From an uncultured Marinicella sp. (GTDB lineage Bacteria > Pseudomonadota > Gammaproteobacteria > Xanthomonadales > Marinicellaceae), in NCBI GenBank assembly GCA_947502925.1, contig CANNBS010000003.1:186001-250000 (forward strand): DNA of 64,000 nt, written 5' to 3'. The notes under the pieces are model-generated. The model saw only the letters and a list, made by a program, of their open reading frames with translations, made no database searches and was not told the origin of the DNA. Each line of letters opens with the position of its first letter. Positions within the stretch are counted from its first letter, which is position 1. Both the position numbers and the translations under genes were made by a program. Of this stretch, positions 63,630 to 64,000 are shown in pieces.

Positions 63630-64000
63630 TCAGATGGGCCACGGTTGTGGCTAAAACGCCACAGTGGGTGGAATTGAAATTAATCCGTAAAACGCCTTGT
63701 CAGGGCTGTTCCGGACAGTGCCACCGTCCATTGTTTAAACTCTTTTCAATTCAGGATGATAATTTTCGTATTCATCAGCAGCAATCAGGCTTGCAATTAG
63801 AAAACAGCCATCTGTTGTTTGGAGACGATTCATCTGCTCGGCAGGAAGGCCAGCAAGTGGGATTACAGATTGATGATGGCGCTATGCTGTCAGGTGGCTT
63901 TCAGTTTTATGTGTTGCCTTTAATGGTGGTTATAATGGCGATGGCTGCCGGTCATTATTTCGCTGTATTGATTGAACAATCGCCTGACCTATGGGCTTTT
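63626..64000 (+). CDS. rseC: SoxR-reducing system protein RseC, 5' part (cut by window end)
   Basis: 125 codons are visible from the ATG at 63626 to the window end without a stop. The N-terminus has the RseC start IRWATVVAKT and the Cys cluster C-x2-C-x3-C (CQGCSGQC) near residues 26-33 that defines the family. A hydrophobic helix (FYVLPLMVVIMAMAAG) lies near 95-115 and a second one appears to follow. In E. coli RseC helps reduce SoxR and belongs to the rpoE operon. It overlaps the rseA stop (ATGA). Confidence 0.88.
   Translation, partial: MIRWATVVAKTPQWVELKLIRKTPCQGCSGQCHRPLFKLFSIQDDNFRIHQQQSGLQLENSHLLFGDDSSARQEGQQVGLQIDDGAMLSGGFQFYVLPLMVVIMAMAAGHYFAVLIEQSPDLWAF

Overview
This window is chromosomal DNA of a gammaproteobacterium. 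By eye its GC content is moderate (low to mid 40s %), with AT-rich spacers. The SecF, BamB/YfgM, type IV pilus, LolA, RpoE/RseA/RseC and AmpD genes indicate a Gram-negative cell. The order sucCD next to pilB-pilC-pilD-coaE resembles Xanthomonadales/Lysobacterales, and a Marinicella-like relative is a low-confidence guess. Nearly all of it is dense core genome. I see no prophage, insertion sequence, integrase, CRISPR array or rRNA.

Layout. 1-320: end of secF and its terminator. 343-1938: divergent suhB-like gene and trmJ. 2010-2085: tRNA-Asn. 2223-6301: yfgM-bamB-der-folD. 6298-10678 (minus): DUF1631, DUF4139 and DUF4426 proteins. 10830-12868 (minus): sucCD. 13249-17645: pilB-pilC-pilD-coaE, then a CAT-anticodon tRNA. 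18136-25852: pilMNOPQ plus a large Ig-like lipoprotein gene. 26000-28812: peroxiredoxin, SprT-like protein, aat, trxB. 29031-32645: a giant NMT1-CHASE-PAS-GGDEF-EAL sensor. 32749-38450: ald, ftsK-lolA-rarA-crcB, then tRNA-Arg. 38538-39995 (minus): FkbM methyltransferase and sodB. 40242-46352: fumC, a repeat-containing periplasmic protein, a two-component system, miaE and a glycosyltransferase, then tRNA-Ser. 46566-48916 (minus): YitT, tesB, ampD. 49034-58948: yceD-rpmF-plsX-fabH-fabG-acpP-fabF-pabB-pabC-mltG-tmk-holB. 58979-62363: pilZ, an unknown gene and a FimX-like GGDEF-EAL gene. 62435-64000: rpoE-rseA-rseC, with rseC cut by the window end.

Themes. Type IV pilus biogenesis is spread over three loci (pilBCD, pilMNOPQ, pilZ). 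The last is joined to a FimX-like c-di-GMP protein through an unknown small gene. CRP/Vfr-like palindromes lie upstream of pilB, pilM and the DUF1631 gene and may tie these loci together. Other points of note are a SuhB homologue that has lost most metal ligands, a 15-bp hairpin and overlapping mini-ORF at the plsX start, a fab cluster without fabD, an rpoE operon without rseB but with a sigma-E-type promoter, and a PabB with TrpE-like PIAGT. All calls come from reading the sequence; no database search was possible.
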